Assembly: GCA_958366945.1 (NCBI GenBank)
Contig: CATXCY010000002.1
Location: 82,338 to 146,337 of the forward strand
Reading direction: 5' to 3'
Length of the DNA: 64,000 bases
Source of the DNA: Bruticola sp004554425
GTDB lineage: Bacteria; Vulcanimicrobiota; Xenobia; Xenobiales; Xenobiaceae
This document shows, piece after piece, positions 26,128-35,395 of the stretch. The notes under the pieces are model-generated. The model made no database searches. It saw only the letters and a list, made by a program, of their open reading frames with translations, and was not told the DNA's origin. The translations under genes and the position numbers were made by a program. The first letter of the stretch is position 1; the number at the start of each line of letters is the position of its first letter.

Positions 26128-27969
26128 ATGGCGTCCTTTATGAACAGTTCGGAACGCATTCAAGCCGCTTTGGCGGGGGCAGAGGTCGATAGACCTCCTT
26201 TTTCTTTTTGGTACAATTTTGGTTTGCAGCATATGTCCGGTGACGCAGTCGCCGATGTGCATATCGCTTTTGCCAGACGCTTTGAACTCGATTATCTTCG
26301 AGTAATGAATGGATATCCTTATCCTTTGACCAACTTGCGCAGCTTTGACAAAGCTAGCGATTTCTTACAGATTCCTTACATTGTAGCCGAAGAGGGATAC
26401 TGGGGAGATCAGCTGAGAGCTTTGGATAAAATTGTGCGCTCTTTGAAGAGCGACGACGTTTGGGTTGTCGATTCTGTGGACAGCCCCTGGACAGTTTTGT
26501 GCAAATTGTCCAGCCCTGATATGGTACTGACTACGGCTAGACGCCGTCCGGAAATAGTTAAGGCCGCTTTAGAGATTATTTCCGCCTCTCAGGTAAAATA
26601 TGTCCAAAAAGCCATGGAACTTGGCATTAAAGGTATTTTCTTTACCTTAACCGAGGCTGCTTACGATGTGCTCGATCCTCTGAGCCACGAAGAGCTTTGC
26701 CAACCTTTCAACAATAGAGTTTTGGAAGCTGCCGCGTCTGCTCCGTTTAATATTTTACGTATTGACAGCAAGCGTCTTTACTTCGATACGCTTGAATCTT
26801 ACAAAACTCAAGTAGTCAGCTGGCCTCATTTCGCTGCCAAGCAATCTTTGCGTAATGGCATAGCCGAATGGAAACGCTCTGTTTTGGGAGGCATCAACCA
26901 TGAGACTATAGCCTACGAGAGTCCCAATAAGATTAATGCCTACTTTGAGAAGTATGCTGAAGAATTCTTCCAGCCAAACGTGCTGGTCGGCCCTAGCGGT
27001 GTCTTGCCTACCGATATTTCTACCTATGTTTTAGACGGTATCGGTGATGCTATTAGAAGATTGCCTAGCATGGGACGTATGTTGCGTAAAGCCGCTTCTA
27101 GAGAGCGTGCTGTCGCTCGTCCTGCCAGTATGGAAAGCCACTATGCAGACTATGCTAAGGAAGAATTGCGTAACTATACTCGCCGTGAAAAGCCGGTTGT
27201 TCCTGAGTTCGAAAGTGAAGCTGCCGCCAACGATATTGAAACTGCCGCTGTTGCAGAGGCTCAGCCTCAGATTGTCGCTGCTCCCACAGCTGCTGTCTCT
27301 TTGGAAGAGCAAGATTTCTCCGCTACTGAAGCTGCTCCTAAGGCCGAGCATGTACGCATTGTTGAGCATCCTGCTGAAGAAAAGGCTGAGCCTGTTGCCG
27401 AAGCTGCTTCCGAAACTAGACGCGCTCCTCGTTGGGCTGCTCGTTTAGTCCGCCGTGATTACGAACGCGATGACCGCGACCAAGAGGAACGTGCTCCTCG
27501 CGAATTTGCTAAGGACGATCCTCGCCGTTTCGATATGGCCTATCGTCAAAATGATAGAGGCTACGGACGTCGCGAAGGTGATGAACGTATATCTGAGCGT
27601 TATCCTCGTCGCGGTGACCACAAATTTGAGCGCGGTGGACGTGGTGACAAGCGCAACGATCGCTATGCTGGTCGTGAAGGCCGTCGCGATGATCGTTTCG
27701 GCGGTCGCAGTGACAAGCGCAGTGAGCGTTTCTCTTCTGGTCGTTCCGGTTACGGTGAGCGCCGCTCTGGTGAGAAAAGCTTTAGCCGTGGCGATAAGCG
27801 CAGCGACCGCTTCTCTTCCTCTCGCGACGGCCGTCGTGTCGAGCGTTTCGGCAGCCGCAATGGTAGAAGTGAGCGCGGCAGTAGTGAACGTTCCGTCGGC
27901 CGTTCTTATGACAGAAAAAATGATGGCGGTATCAAGCGCATTCGCGTGCCCCGTGATCGCCGCTCCTAA
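26128..27969 (+). CDS. Uroporphyrinogen-decarboxylase-like domain fused to a long Arg/Asp/Gly/Ser tail
   Basis: This is a 613-residue protein. Residues 1-325 form a URO-D-like TIM barrel: SSERIQAALAGAEVDRPPFSFW is split here as SSERIQAALAG then VDRPPFSFW, the classic family start, and GGINHETI lies near the end. This superfamily includes heme enzymes and cobalamin-dependent methyltransferases. Residues about 325-430 are Ala/Glu-rich and 430-613 are a disordered basic tail rich in Arg, Asp, Gly and Ser with repeats such as DRF, SERF and GDKRSDRF, like the RGG/RDD tails of RNA helicases. I know no standard family with this fusion. A start at ATG 26140 is equally possible; neither has a good ribosome site. 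Confidence 0.8.
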   Translation: MASFMNSSERIQAALAGAEVDRPPFSFWYNFGLQHMSGDAVADVHIAFARRFELDYLRVMNGYPYPLTNLRSFDKASDFLQIPYIVAEEGYWGDQLRALDKIVRSLKSDDVWVVDSVDSPWTVLCKLSSPDMVLTTARRRPEIVKAALEIISASQVKYVQKAMELGIKGIFFTLTEAAYDVLDPLSHEELCQPFNNRVLEAAASAPFNILRIDSKRLYFDTLESYKTQVVSWPHFAAKQSLRNGIAEWKRSVLGGINHETIAYESPNKINAYFEKYAEEFFQPNVLVGPSGVLPTDISTYVLDGIGDAIRRLPSMGRMLRKAASRERAVARPASMESHYADYAKEELRNYTRREKPVVPEFESEAAANDIETAAVAEAQPQIVAAPTAAVSLEEQDFSATEAAPKAEHVRIVEHPAEEKAEPVAEAASETRRAPRWAARLVRRDYERDDRDQEERAPREFAKDDPRRFDMAYRQNDRGYGRREGDERISERYPRRGDHKFERGGRGDKRNDRYAGREGRRDDRFGGRSDKRSERFSSGRSGYGERRSGEKSFSRGDKRSDRFSSSRDGRRVERFGSRNGRSERGSSERSVGRSYDRKNDGGIKRIRVPRDRRS

Positions 27970-27986
27970 ATTTTTTCAAAATAAAT

Positions 27987-28035
27987 GATAGAAGGTCGGC
28001 TCAGCTTTCAAGCTTGGCCGACTTTCTATTTTTTT
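27987..28035 (+). terminator. Terminator of the URO-D-like gene
   Basis: ATAGAAGGTCGGC (27988-28000) pairs with GCCGACTTTCTAT (28017-28029), followed by a T run. It overlaps the last codons of the convergent folate-transporter gene. Confidence 0.85.
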
Positions 28036-28595
28036 GAGTGTTTGGCGTCGGCCGATGGTGGAAGCATTTGGGCAGCAATTTCCAAGTAAGATGACGGCAG
28101 GCAACGCAAGGAGCAGGCTACTAACCAAGTATAAAGCGGAATATGGAAGATTTGAGCCGGTAGGGAAGCCCAACTTATATAGCGCCAAGTGGTAAACCAA
28201 TTGGGAGTTGGTTGGAATAGTATGTGCTGGAAGAGCGGAACCAAAAAGAACTTGGTTAGCAATTGACTTGCAGCAATAACCCCAAAGAGGCGCCACCAAG
28301 AGCGCGGCTGCCTACCCAATAATTTCGCTGGCAAATAGCCAGTTAAGCCTTGGGTAAGAGTGAAGCCGGGAAAATAAGGGCCGCTAGGAAAAATAACCCA
28401 GCCCAAGATGTCGCTAATGGCGCCTACCCAAAAACCGGCTTTGGGTCCCAAAAAGAAACCGGATAAGATAATGGGAAAAGCGACAAACCTAAAGAAGCCG
28501 TGCATAATCGGCGGGGCGGGCAGGGCTCTTAAGGCTAAGGTTATGGCTATAAAAGCAGCCATATAAGTAATTGTTGAAGTTTTATAAGCAGACAA
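28026..28595 (-). CDS. ECF transporter substrate-binding (S) component, folate (FolT) type
   Basis: This 189-residue membrane protein has about five to six hydrophobic segments. The pattern GFFLGPKAGFWVGAISDILG followed by FPSGPYFPGFTLTQGLTGYL is characteristic of FolT-type S components of energy-coupling-factor transporters, which bind folates and use shared EcfA/EcfT subunits that are not in the window. The start is uncertain: the TTG at 28595 has no ribosome site, and ATG at 28562 is an alternative. A TATAAT-like box lies on the minus strand at 28640-28645, well placed to serve as its -10 element, although the -35 is poor. No folate riboswitch was recognised. Confidence 0.85.
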   Translation of the reverse strand: MSAYKTSTITYMAAFIAITLALRALPAPPIMHGFFRFVAFPIILSGFFLGPKAGFWVGAISDILGWVIFPSGPYFPGFTLTQGLTGYLPAKLLGRQPRSWWRLFGVIAASQLLTKFFLVPLFQHILFQPTPNWFTTWRYISWASLPAQIFHIPLYTWLVACSLRCLPSSYLEIAAQMLPPSADAKHSKK

Positions 28596-28760
28596 AGAAT
28601 TTATGACATTTTAATTCCCGATGGGAAACAAATTTTTTTATTATATCTTAATTAGAAGTAAGGGGAAACAGCTTTGTGACTTGTAAATAAAAGCTCACGT
28701 AGTTACCGAATAAATATTGTGCAAATTAGAGCATAAACAAATAAGCTGAGAGCGTATAGC

Positions 28761-30413
28761 ATGAATTCTTTCTACTCAAAAAGATGGCTTCTGCTTTGTG
28801 TGGCCATAGCTGGAACCGCCTTGAGCCTTACTCAAGCCGGTAGCTGTTCGCCTGAAGCAGAAAGTGTACCTGCCCGAAGTGTTAGCGCTTCTTCGGGGAC
28901 GACGAGCGGTGCAATAACTTTTGAAGCTGACAAAGCTGGAAAAAGTGTTCGCGAGCAATATAAGTCCGTAATGCAGGTCGATCAAAAAAAATTGGAACGG
29001 CTGAGAAAAGAAGCTTCTATTCCTGAAGACGCAGCTCCGCTGACTTTATTTCAAGCTGAAGAGTATGCTTTGAAATATAGTCCTACTTTGCAATCGAGCA
29101 AATATGCAGCCATGGTTTCCCACGAACAATTGGGCCAATGGCTTAGCAATATTTACCCTTCTATTTCTTTTTCGGCCGGTTTTACTCATAGTGGTATGTT
29201 TGTCAGCCAAAATGAAAGCACTATGACTGATCCCACTACTGGCCAGACTATTAAAGTGGCTTCCGGAGGTAACAGCCGTTCCAGCAGTCGAGTCAATGCC
29301 GGCATTACGGCCAGTCAAACTCTTATAGATTTGAGCCGTCGTCCGCGTCTGCGCCGTGCCGAATTGGCCGAAGCTTCAGCGTTAGCCGATTTAGAAAGTC
29401 AACGCCAGCAAGTATTACTCGATGTACGCAAGGCTTGGTTCGCTTGTTATATCGACCAAACTTTGCTGATGATTGCCTTAGACAATGCGCAAAATCGTGA
29501 AATTCGTTTAAACGAAGCTCGCCAGCACTATGAAACTGGCACTAAAGCCAAAGCTGACGTAGTGTCTGCCGAAGCCGATTTAGCTTCAGCTCAACACGAA
29601 GTAGTGAAGGCTAAAACCCAACTTATGATAGATTGGGTTGCGCTCAATGTGAGTATGGGTCGCTCTGAGGACGCTCCCTATCAATTGACTTTGGATCCTT
29701 ATTGGGAACACTTAGGAGAACTCGATTCTGACAAGTTATTAAAAACAGCTTTGGCCAACCGTTCTGAGTTGCTCAATTGTCAAATCGCGTTGCGTTCTGC
29801 CTTAAACGAATTGGACGTAATTCGTACCGATGGTTATCCTACTTTACGGGCTAGCGCCAACGTGGGAGGCAGCGGCTCTCTTTCACCTTTTGAAGGCAAC
29901 TGGAGCGTAGGATTGAGCCTTAATTGGTCTTTATTCGATGGATATTTGCGCAAATATGAAGAGAGTGCCCAGAAGATAAAAGCTAGAGCCTTGGCTGAAG
30001 ATTTTCAGAATCAGCGCTTAAAAATTTTCCAAGAAGTAAAAAGCGCTGAAGTGTCTTTGCGTCAGTCTGAAGCTTCTATCGCCTCAGCTGAAGCTGCTAT
30101 GGCTTCGGCTCAAGAAAAGTATCGCTTAGCTGCTGCCCGTTATAAAGTCGGCGTAGGCACCAGCGTAGAAGTTTCCGATGCTGAAGTTAGCTTATCCCAG
30201 GCTCAAGTCAATTATGCTTCTGCTTTAAACGATTTGCGCATTGCCAAAGCCGTAATGATAAAAGCTTTGGGCGTAGACGATATGGATAATTTGCCTGAGC
30301 TTAAAGAAGAAATAAGTTTAGATTCCGTTCCGGAGCTTCCGCAAATATTTGATAGCGGTGCTTCGGCAGAAAAAATAAAAGCTGAATTCCCAAGCCTTAG
30401 AGAGGAAAAATAA
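28761..30413 (+). CDS. TolC-family outer-membrane efflux protein
   Basis: This protein of 550 residues has a signal peptide ending at TQAGSC, which could be a lipobox, so it may be a lipidated outer-membrane channel. The mature part has two repeats of the outer membrane efflux protein (OEP) fold: long amphipathic helices (about 200-260 and 400-480 with AEAAMASAQEKYRLAAARYKVG split by a turn) and LTLFQAEEYALKYSP near residue 95. It forms the exit duct of a tripartite pump with the adaptor and permease encoded next. Its TAA overlaps the ATG of the adaptor gene, so the two are coupled. Its presence argues for an outer membrane. Confidence 0.92.
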   Translation: MNSFYSKRWLLLCVAIAGTALSLTQAGSCSPEAESVPARSVSASSGTTSGAITFEADKAGKSVREQYKSVMQVDQKKLERLRKEASIPEDAAPLTLFQAEEYALKYSPTLQSSKYAAMVSHEQLGQWLSNIYPSISFSAGFTHSGMFVSQNESTMTDPTTGQTIKVASGGNSRSSSRVNAGITASQTLIDLSRRPRLRRAELAEASALADLESQRQQVLLDVRKAWFACYIDQTLLMIALDNAQNREIRLNEARQHYETGTKAKADVVSAEADLASAQHEVVKAKTQLMIDWVALNVSMGRSEDAPYQLTLDPYWEHLGELDSDKLLKTALANRSELLNCQIALRSALNELDVIRTDGYPTLRASANVGGSGSLSPFEGNWSVGLSLNWSLFDGYLRKYEESAQKIKARALAEDFQNQRLKIFQEVKSAEVSLRQSEASIASAEAAMASAQEKYRLAAARYKVGVGTSVEVSDAEVSLSQAQVNYASALNDLRIAKAVMIKALGVDDMDNLPELKEEISLDSVPELPQIFDSGASAEKIKAEFPSLREEK

Positions 30414-31993
30414 TGAAGCGGATTCTGATAATTTTAATCATTGTCGCCATTGCTGTGGGCGGGGGATTCCTGTTCATGCGTTCGCGCAGTGCTAACGATA
30501 AACAAGTTTTCAGAACTAAGCCTGTAAGCAAAGGCACCATTCAGTCGGTGGTGACGGCTACTGGCGAACTTACGGCCGTAACCGCTGTCGATGTTGGTTC
30601 TGAAGTTTCAGGCGTAATCGATAAAATTTATGTCGAGCACAACTCAAAAGTAAAAAAAGGCCAAATCTTGGCTCAAATTAACCCTGAAACTTTGCAAGCG
30701 CAAGTTGACAAAGCTGAAGCCAGCTTGGCTCGTTATCGCTCTTCTTACGATAATGCCGTCTCTAAAGCCGACAATTCCAAAGCTTCTGTCAAAAAAGCTG
30801 AGGCTTCTTTACTTTCCCAGCAAGCTCAAGCTAAAAAGAGCCAAGCGGCCGTGGAAAATGCTCGAGCTAATGTCTCCAATTCTCAAGCCAATTTCCACAC
30901 TGCCAAAGCCAATTTGGCTAAGAGTGAAGCCGAATATGCCAATGCCAAAGCCAATTACGAGCGTTGGAATAAGCTTTTTGTTCAAGATTTAGTCTCACGC
31001 AGCGAGCGCGACGATGCTTACACTTCTATGCTGACTAGTAAAGCCTCGGTTGAAGCTTCCAAAGCTGGCTTAGACGCGGCCAACGCCTCTCTCAAGAGTG
31101 CTCAAATTGATTTGCAATCGGCCCTGATTAGTTACGAAGGTGCCCAGGCCGATGTAGAAGCAGCTCGCATTCAGGTGGAGGCGGCTCGCGATGATGCTGC
31201 CGCTTCTGAAGCTTCAGTAACAGGTGCTGCTGCTGACGTCAAACAAGCTGAAGCCAGCTTAAATTCAGCTAAAGTAGATTTAAGCAAGACTAGCATCACT
31301 TCGCCTATTGACGGCATTGTGCTTAGCATTGAAGTTTCCGAAGGTCAAACGGTAGCTTCTCAATATCAAACTCCTGAATTATTTAAGTTGGCCCAAAACT
31401 TAGACTCTATGCAAGTTGAAGCTACTGTGGATGAAGCCGATATCGGTCAAATTCACGTTGGTGATAAAGCTAGTTTTACTGTCGATGCTTGGCCCGACAA
31501 GATCTTCCAAGGCAAAGTTCAAGAAGTGCGTAAGGCCGCTGAAACGACCAATAATGTAGTAACTTTCCCAGTTATTATTGCCACTAACAACCCTGATATG
31601 TGCCTTATTCCAGGTATGACTGCTACAGTTAATATCCAAACTTTAAAACATAGCGATATTCTTCTGGTGCCTAGTGCCGCTTTGCGCTTTAAACCCAGCG
31701 AGGCTGTGAACATTTCTGGCACAGACAATAAAGCTGCCGAGGAAGTAGCTAGTACTTCTACTAGTGGCGATATTGTTGAAAAGAAAGCTATTCGCGTCCT
31801 TTATATAGAGGATAAAGACGATCCCACCGGATTGGTACGTATAGAAGTAACGACAGGATTAACTGACGGTACCAATACGGAAGTAGAGTCCCCTGATTTG
31901 AAGGAAGGAGATTTGGTCGTAGTGGGCAGCACCGACAAGAGCTTGGTAAAATCAAGCAACCGTAATAAGAAACGTGGCGGCCCTCCCTTCTAA
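30413..31993 (+). CDS. MacA-type periplasmic adaptor (HlyD family) with an extended helical hairpin
   Basis: This 526-residue protein has an N-terminal membrane anchor (about 2-22), a lipoyl half (VDVGSEVSGVIDKIYVEHN), a very long Ala/Lys/Ser-rich coiled-coil hairpin (about 95-290), the second lipoyl half (TSITSPIDGIVLS), a beta barrel and a membrane-proximal domain. MacA adaptors join an ABC-type permease to TolC. It is about 150 residues longer than E. coli MacA, mostly in the hairpin (repeats such as SVKKAEASL and ANASLKSAQ), implying a longer bridge across the periplasm. It overlaps the TolC gene by one base and precedes the permease by 13 bp. Confidence 0.92.
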   Translation: MKRILIILIIVAIAVGGGFLFMRSRSANDKQVFRTKPVSKGTIQSVVTATGELTAVTAVDVGSEVSGVIDKIYVEHNSKVKKGQILAQINPETLQAQVDKAEASLARYRSSYDNAVSKADNSKASVKKAEASLLSQQAQAKKSQAAVENARANVSNSQANFHTAKANLAKSEAEYANAKANYERWNKLFVQDLVSRSERDDAYTSMLTSKASVEASKAGLDAANASLKSAQIDLQSALISYEGAQADVEAARIQVEAARDDAAASEASVTGAAADVKQAEASLNSAKVDLSKTSITSPIDGIVLSIEVSEGQTVASQYQTPELFKLAQNLDSMQVEATVDEADIGQIHVGDKASFTVDAWPDKIFQGKVQEVRKAAETTNNVVTFPVIIATNNPDMCLIPGMTATVNIQTLKHSDILLVPSAALRFKPSEAVNISGTDNKAAEEVASTSTSGDIVEKKAIRVLYIEDKDDPTGLVRIEVTTGLTDGTNTEVESPDLKEGDLVVVGSTDKSLVKSSNRNKKRGGPPF

Positions 31994-32006
31994 GCGATAA
32001 AAGATT

Positions 32007-33224
32007 ATGAGTTGGTTTATGATTATGCGCATTGCAGGCTTAGCTCTGCTGCGCAATAAGATGCGTTCCTTCCTGACAATGTTGGGCATTATTATCGGCG
32101 TTTCTACCGTTATTACTATGGTAGCGCTTGGTACTGGTACGCAAAATTCCATTCAGTCCAGCATTGCCAATTTGGGAACCAATACTATTACAGTTTCTGC
32201 CTGGTCTGTACGCCAAGGAGGTGCCCGCAGCGGCGCTTACGGAAGTTCGCGCCTTACTGTTCAAGATAGCGAAGCTATTCACGAAGCTGTGCCCGATTTG
32301 GCCCAGGTCAGCCCTATTACCCAAAATACTGCCCAGGTAATTTTTCAGGAGCAAAACTGGTCGACTACGGTAGTGGGCTGTGCCGAAGGCTACCAAGCTA
32401 TAAAAAGTTGGAATTTAACCAGAGGCCGTTTCATTACTGATGAAGATGTGCGCGGTCGCGTAAAGGTGTGTGTCTTGGGCGCTACCGTAGCTGACGAATT
32501 GTTCGCTAGTGCCAACCCTATAGGTCAGAGCGTGCGTATTAACAAAACGCCTGTTTTAGTTGTGGGTGTATTGGAAGCTAAAGGTGATGGAGGCTTTGGC
32601 CCCAGTCAAGACGATACGGTTTTGGTGCCCTATACTACAGCTATGTATCGTCTGTTCAGCTTGCGTTATTTGCGCAATATCCAATGCTCGGCCAAAAGCG
32701 AAGATGTAGTTGATAGTTGTGTCGACGACATTACCGCTTTATTGCGTGCTCGTCACCGTTTACAAGACAGTGATGAAGATGATTTTAGGGTAAATACTCA
32801 AGCAGAATTAGCCAGTATGATGGCCGAATCTACTCAGACGTTTACTCTTTTCCTGGGCGGTATTGCCTCAGTTTCATTGCTTGTAGGTGGTATCGGCATT
32901 ATGAATATTATGTTGGTATCCGTTACTGAGCGAATACGTGAAATCGGTATTCGTATGGCCTTGGGAGCTAAAGGAAGCGACATTTTGCGTCAATTCTTGG
33001 TTGAGTCGCTAATGTTGAGTTTAGTAGGTGGTGTGATAGGCGTAATTTTAGCTTTTATCTTAACTACTTTAGCTTCGAAGTTTATGTCTATGAGTATGCA
33101 AATTTCGCCTGCAGCTATTGTAATGGCTGTGGTCTTCTCGGCTACAGTAGGTGTTTTCTTCGGACTTTATCCTGCCGTACAAGCTTCTAAGCTCGATCCT
33201 ATTCAGGCCCTACGCCATGAATAG
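32007..33224 (+). CDS. MacB/FtsX-type ABC permease without its own ATPase domain
   Basis: This 405-residue protein has the N-terminal helix and MacB periplasmic core domain (LRNKMRSFLTMLGIIIGVST, then a soluble region about 50-270), followed by three FtsX-type helices (GGIGIMNIMLVSVTERIREI, IGIRMALGAKGSDILRQF and a C-terminal LDPIQALRHE). In E. coli MacB an ATPase domain is fused to the N terminus; here it is absent and no separate ATPase gene is in the operon. The pump must borrow an ATPase encoded elsewhere. The substrate could be a peptide, lipid or antibiotic. It ends before a strong terminator. Confidence 0.9.
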   Translation: MSWFMIMRIAGLALLRNKMRSFLTMLGIIIGVSTVITMVALGTGTQNSIQSSIANLGTNTITVSAWSVRQGGARSGAYGSSRLTVQDSEAIHEAVPDLAQVSPITQNTAQVIFQEQNWSTTVVGCAEGYQAIKSWNLTRGRFITDEDVRGRVKVCVLGATVADELFASANPIGQSVRINKTPVLVVGVLEAKGDGGFGPSQDDTVLVPYTTAMYRLFSLRYLRNIQCSAKSEDVVDSCVDDITALLRARHRLQDSDEDDFRVNTQAELASMMAESTQTFTLFLGGIASVSLLVGGIGIMNIMLVSVTERIREIGIRMALGAKGSDILRQFLVESLMLSLVGGVIGVILAFILTTLASKFMSMSMQISPAAIVMAVVFSATVGVFFGLYPAVQASKLDPIQALRHE

Positions 33225-33250
33225 TGGTAAAAAATAGTTTGTGAAGCTAT

Positions 33251-33298
33251 AAATAAAAGAGCTCTACTCGAATAATTCGGGCAGAGCTCTTTTATTTA
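33251..33298. terminator. Bidirectional terminator after the efflux operon
   Basis: AAATAAAAGAGCTCT (33251-33265) pairs with AGAGCTCTTTTATTT (33283-33297). A and T runs on both sides serve the efflux operon and the convergent small gene. Confidence 0.88.
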
Positions 33299-33309
33299 TG
33301 TTGGATCTT

Positions 33310-33693
33310 TTATTCTACTTCCAAACGGATTTTCATAGAATTAGTGCGTTTGTGGCCGCTAGTTTGAGCGAAATGCAACTCGCCTGAACCTCTGGCGTTG
33401 CTGCTGGAAGAATCGAAATAAAAGACTTTGCATCCGTTTTCCGGATCGTCGTCAGAGGGCTGCTGGAATTTCTCAACGCCGGCTAAGGGAAAATGCTTGC
33501 TGGTGCGAGTGAGTTCAGTTTCGATAGAAGTTTCTCCGCCAGTTGGAAATTCGATTCCGAACAGGCCGGTATCATAGTCTATCTCTAAGATTCCAGGTCG
33601 TGCAGGGTAAATGCGTCCTTTTTTCTTCAGCTCTTTGTAAAGGGGTGAAGGAGGACGGTGTAGAGTAGGGACGGATAGGGGGGTGGCCGACAA
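33310..33693 (-). CDS. Small protein of unknown function
   Basis: This 127-residue protein has no signal peptide or membrane segment. The sequence is rich in short beta-prone stretches (GILEIDYDTGLFGIEFPTGG, about 34-53) and a Ser/Asn/Gly-rich loop (about 93-104), and it looks like a single small beta domain. I recognise no family. It is alone on the minus strand between the efflux terminator and the radical SAM gene, and ends at the shared terminator. Its codon use resembles its neighbours, so it is probably a real gene. Confidence 0.55.
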   Translation of the reverse strand: MSATPLSVPTLHRPPSPLYKELKKKGRIYPARPGILEIDYDTGLFGIEFPTGGETSIETELTRTSKHFPLAGVEKFQQPSDDDPENGCKVFYFDSSSSNARGSGELHFAQTSGHKRTNSMKIRLEVE

Positions 33694-33798
33694 GTTATGC
33701 CTCCGGCATATATTATTAACCGATTTAGTCAGTTTAACTATAAAGCCAAACTATATAGAATCGGCTGAAGTTTTTGAGTAATTCTTTGAAGGAAGTAC

Positions 33799-35172
33799 TC
33801 AAGTAGTTTGGTTTTGAGGAGTGCGTTTAGTTTGTTTGGCCCACCAGCGCTCGCGCTCGATATTAGCTTCAGAGCCTGACTCATGCAAGCCTATATCGAC
33901 AGCTAGCTCACCTTTGCCGCAATAGCTTCCTATTTTCCTATCAACGTTAAGAGGATCGCAAGCCGTAATATAGCCTATAAGTAAGGGAGCGTTGGGAAGT
34001 TGGCGTAAATTCCACCCCAACTTCAGACGGATAAACAAACTAAAAAAGTCGGGCAGTAGTTTCAACGCTTTGAAACTCAGCAAGGAGAAACATAAGCGCA
34101 GGAACCACAGGATCTTATCTAGAGATGTCTTCGCTTGAGGGAGCATATCCAACACAGGCTCAACTTTTTGCCAATTTACAAAATCGGAAATTGGTAAAAA
34201 TTGCTTGTTGTGCCTGATTAAAAGGTTATGTTGTACGTATAGACATTTACGTACGCCCAAGAAAGACAGCAAAGCAAAGTAAAGCTTCTGGAAATAGAAA
34301 CACTCTTGTCTGGGACATAGGCCTCCGCTTTGTTCATATACTAAGTCTATGACTTGATCGGGCATAAGCAAAGAATCGCTTTGGCGGAAATAGCCCAGAG
34401 CACGAGTTCCTAAGAACATTACTTCGCGTATAAAGGTGTGATTTTTGGCATAGTCGAGCACTTTACCAATTTCATGCTCGTTGCATTGGGGCATTACTAC
34501 CATGACCAAACTGGTCGCTATGCCAAGTTCTTCCAAATTTTTCAAAATCTTCAGCTTAATATGGGTAAGACGGGCACCTCTTATGCGCATATAGGCTTCG
34601 TCATCGAAACCATCAAACTGAAGAAAAACTTCGTCTAAGCCGGCTTCTTTCAAAGATTTTGCGTAGCCGGGATCGGCCAACTTAAGGCCATTAGTGTGCA
34701 AAGAAGCAATATGGCCATGTTTGCGAATTTCTTGCAAAAATTGAGGCAAATCTGGACAAAGTGTCGGCTCGGCAGATATTAAATCTATTTTTAACTTGCG
34801 CCCCTTATGGCGATCCATAAAAGCAACTAATTGTTCCAATTTAAGATCGGGAACGGGCGGAGGAGTTTCTTTGGCATTGGATTCGGCACTAGCTAAGCAA
34901 ATTGGGCATTGCAAATTGCATTTCTCTGTCATGCGAATAAGGTAATCGCGTTGCCTCAATTCTTTGTTTTGCATTACCGAAAAGAAATAACGATCCAAAG
35001 GCGCATAATAATTGGCATGCTCAGAAAGTAAACACTGGAAATGTCCATGCTCAGGACACTCTTTGTAAAGGTATACTTTCCCTTCGGCTTCCACTACTTT
35101 GGCAAGCACATCCTTTAAACAAATAGGACATACGGAATAGGTGCTGCGTATTGGTTTCGGCTCAGTGCACAT
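33799..35172 (-). CDS. Radical SAM protein of the Mj0619/tetraether-synthase-like family
   Basis: In this 457-residue protein a cysteine-rich N-terminal module (STYSVCPICLKDV, then YKECPEHGHF) precedes the radical SAM core with C85-x3-C89-x2-C92 (TEKCNLQCPIC). The usual GGE motif for SAM binding reads ISAEPTL instead. Extra cysteines at SGGLCPRQECF and SYCGKG may bind auxiliary iron-sulfur clusters. This layout fits the family of Mj0619 and the archaeal tetraether lipid synthase, and other related oxidases or methylases, so the reaction is uncertain. I prefer ATG 35172 (GGGA 10 bp upstream) over TTG 35187. It is the only frame ending in TGA, and would continue 15 more codons to a TAG. Confidence 0.75.
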   Translation of the reverse strand: MCTEPKPIRSTYSVCPICLKDVLAKVVEAEGKVYLYKECPEHGHFQCLLSEHANYYAPLDRYFFSVMQNKELRQRDYLIRMTEKCNLQCPICLASAESNAKETPPPVPDLKLEQLVAFMDRHKGRKLKIDLISAEPTLCPDLPQFLQEIRKHGHIASLHTNGLKLADPGYAKSLKEAGLDEVFLQFDGFDDEAYMRIRGARLTHIKLKILKNLEELGIATSLVMVVMPQCNEHEIGKVLDYAKNHTFIREVMFLGTRALGYFRQSDSLLMPDQVIDLVYEQSGGLCPRQECFYFQKLYFALLSFLGVRKCLYVQHNLLIRHNKQFLPISDFVNWQKVEPVLDMLPQAKTSLDKILWFLRLCFSLLSFKALKLLPDFFSLFIRLKLGWNLRQLPNAPLLIGYITACDPLNVDRKIGSYCGKGELAVDIGLHESGSEANIERERWWAKQTKRTPQNQTT

Positions 35173-35395
35173 TATGAAAAATCCCAAAAAAGCCAGCTAA
35201 CTGGTGTATTTCAGAATGCTTTCCAGCCTGTACAAGGAATCCTGCCATTTAACTTTTATAAAATGTTTTTTTGACGATAGAGATCCTCAGCCTTGAAGTT
35301 GTGTTATATTAAGGCGTATTGGCTGTGCTTTAAAGGATATTTATGCGGCAAGCGGGGGAAATAAAGCTTGGCACCAGCCCAAGGACAATTTTTTT

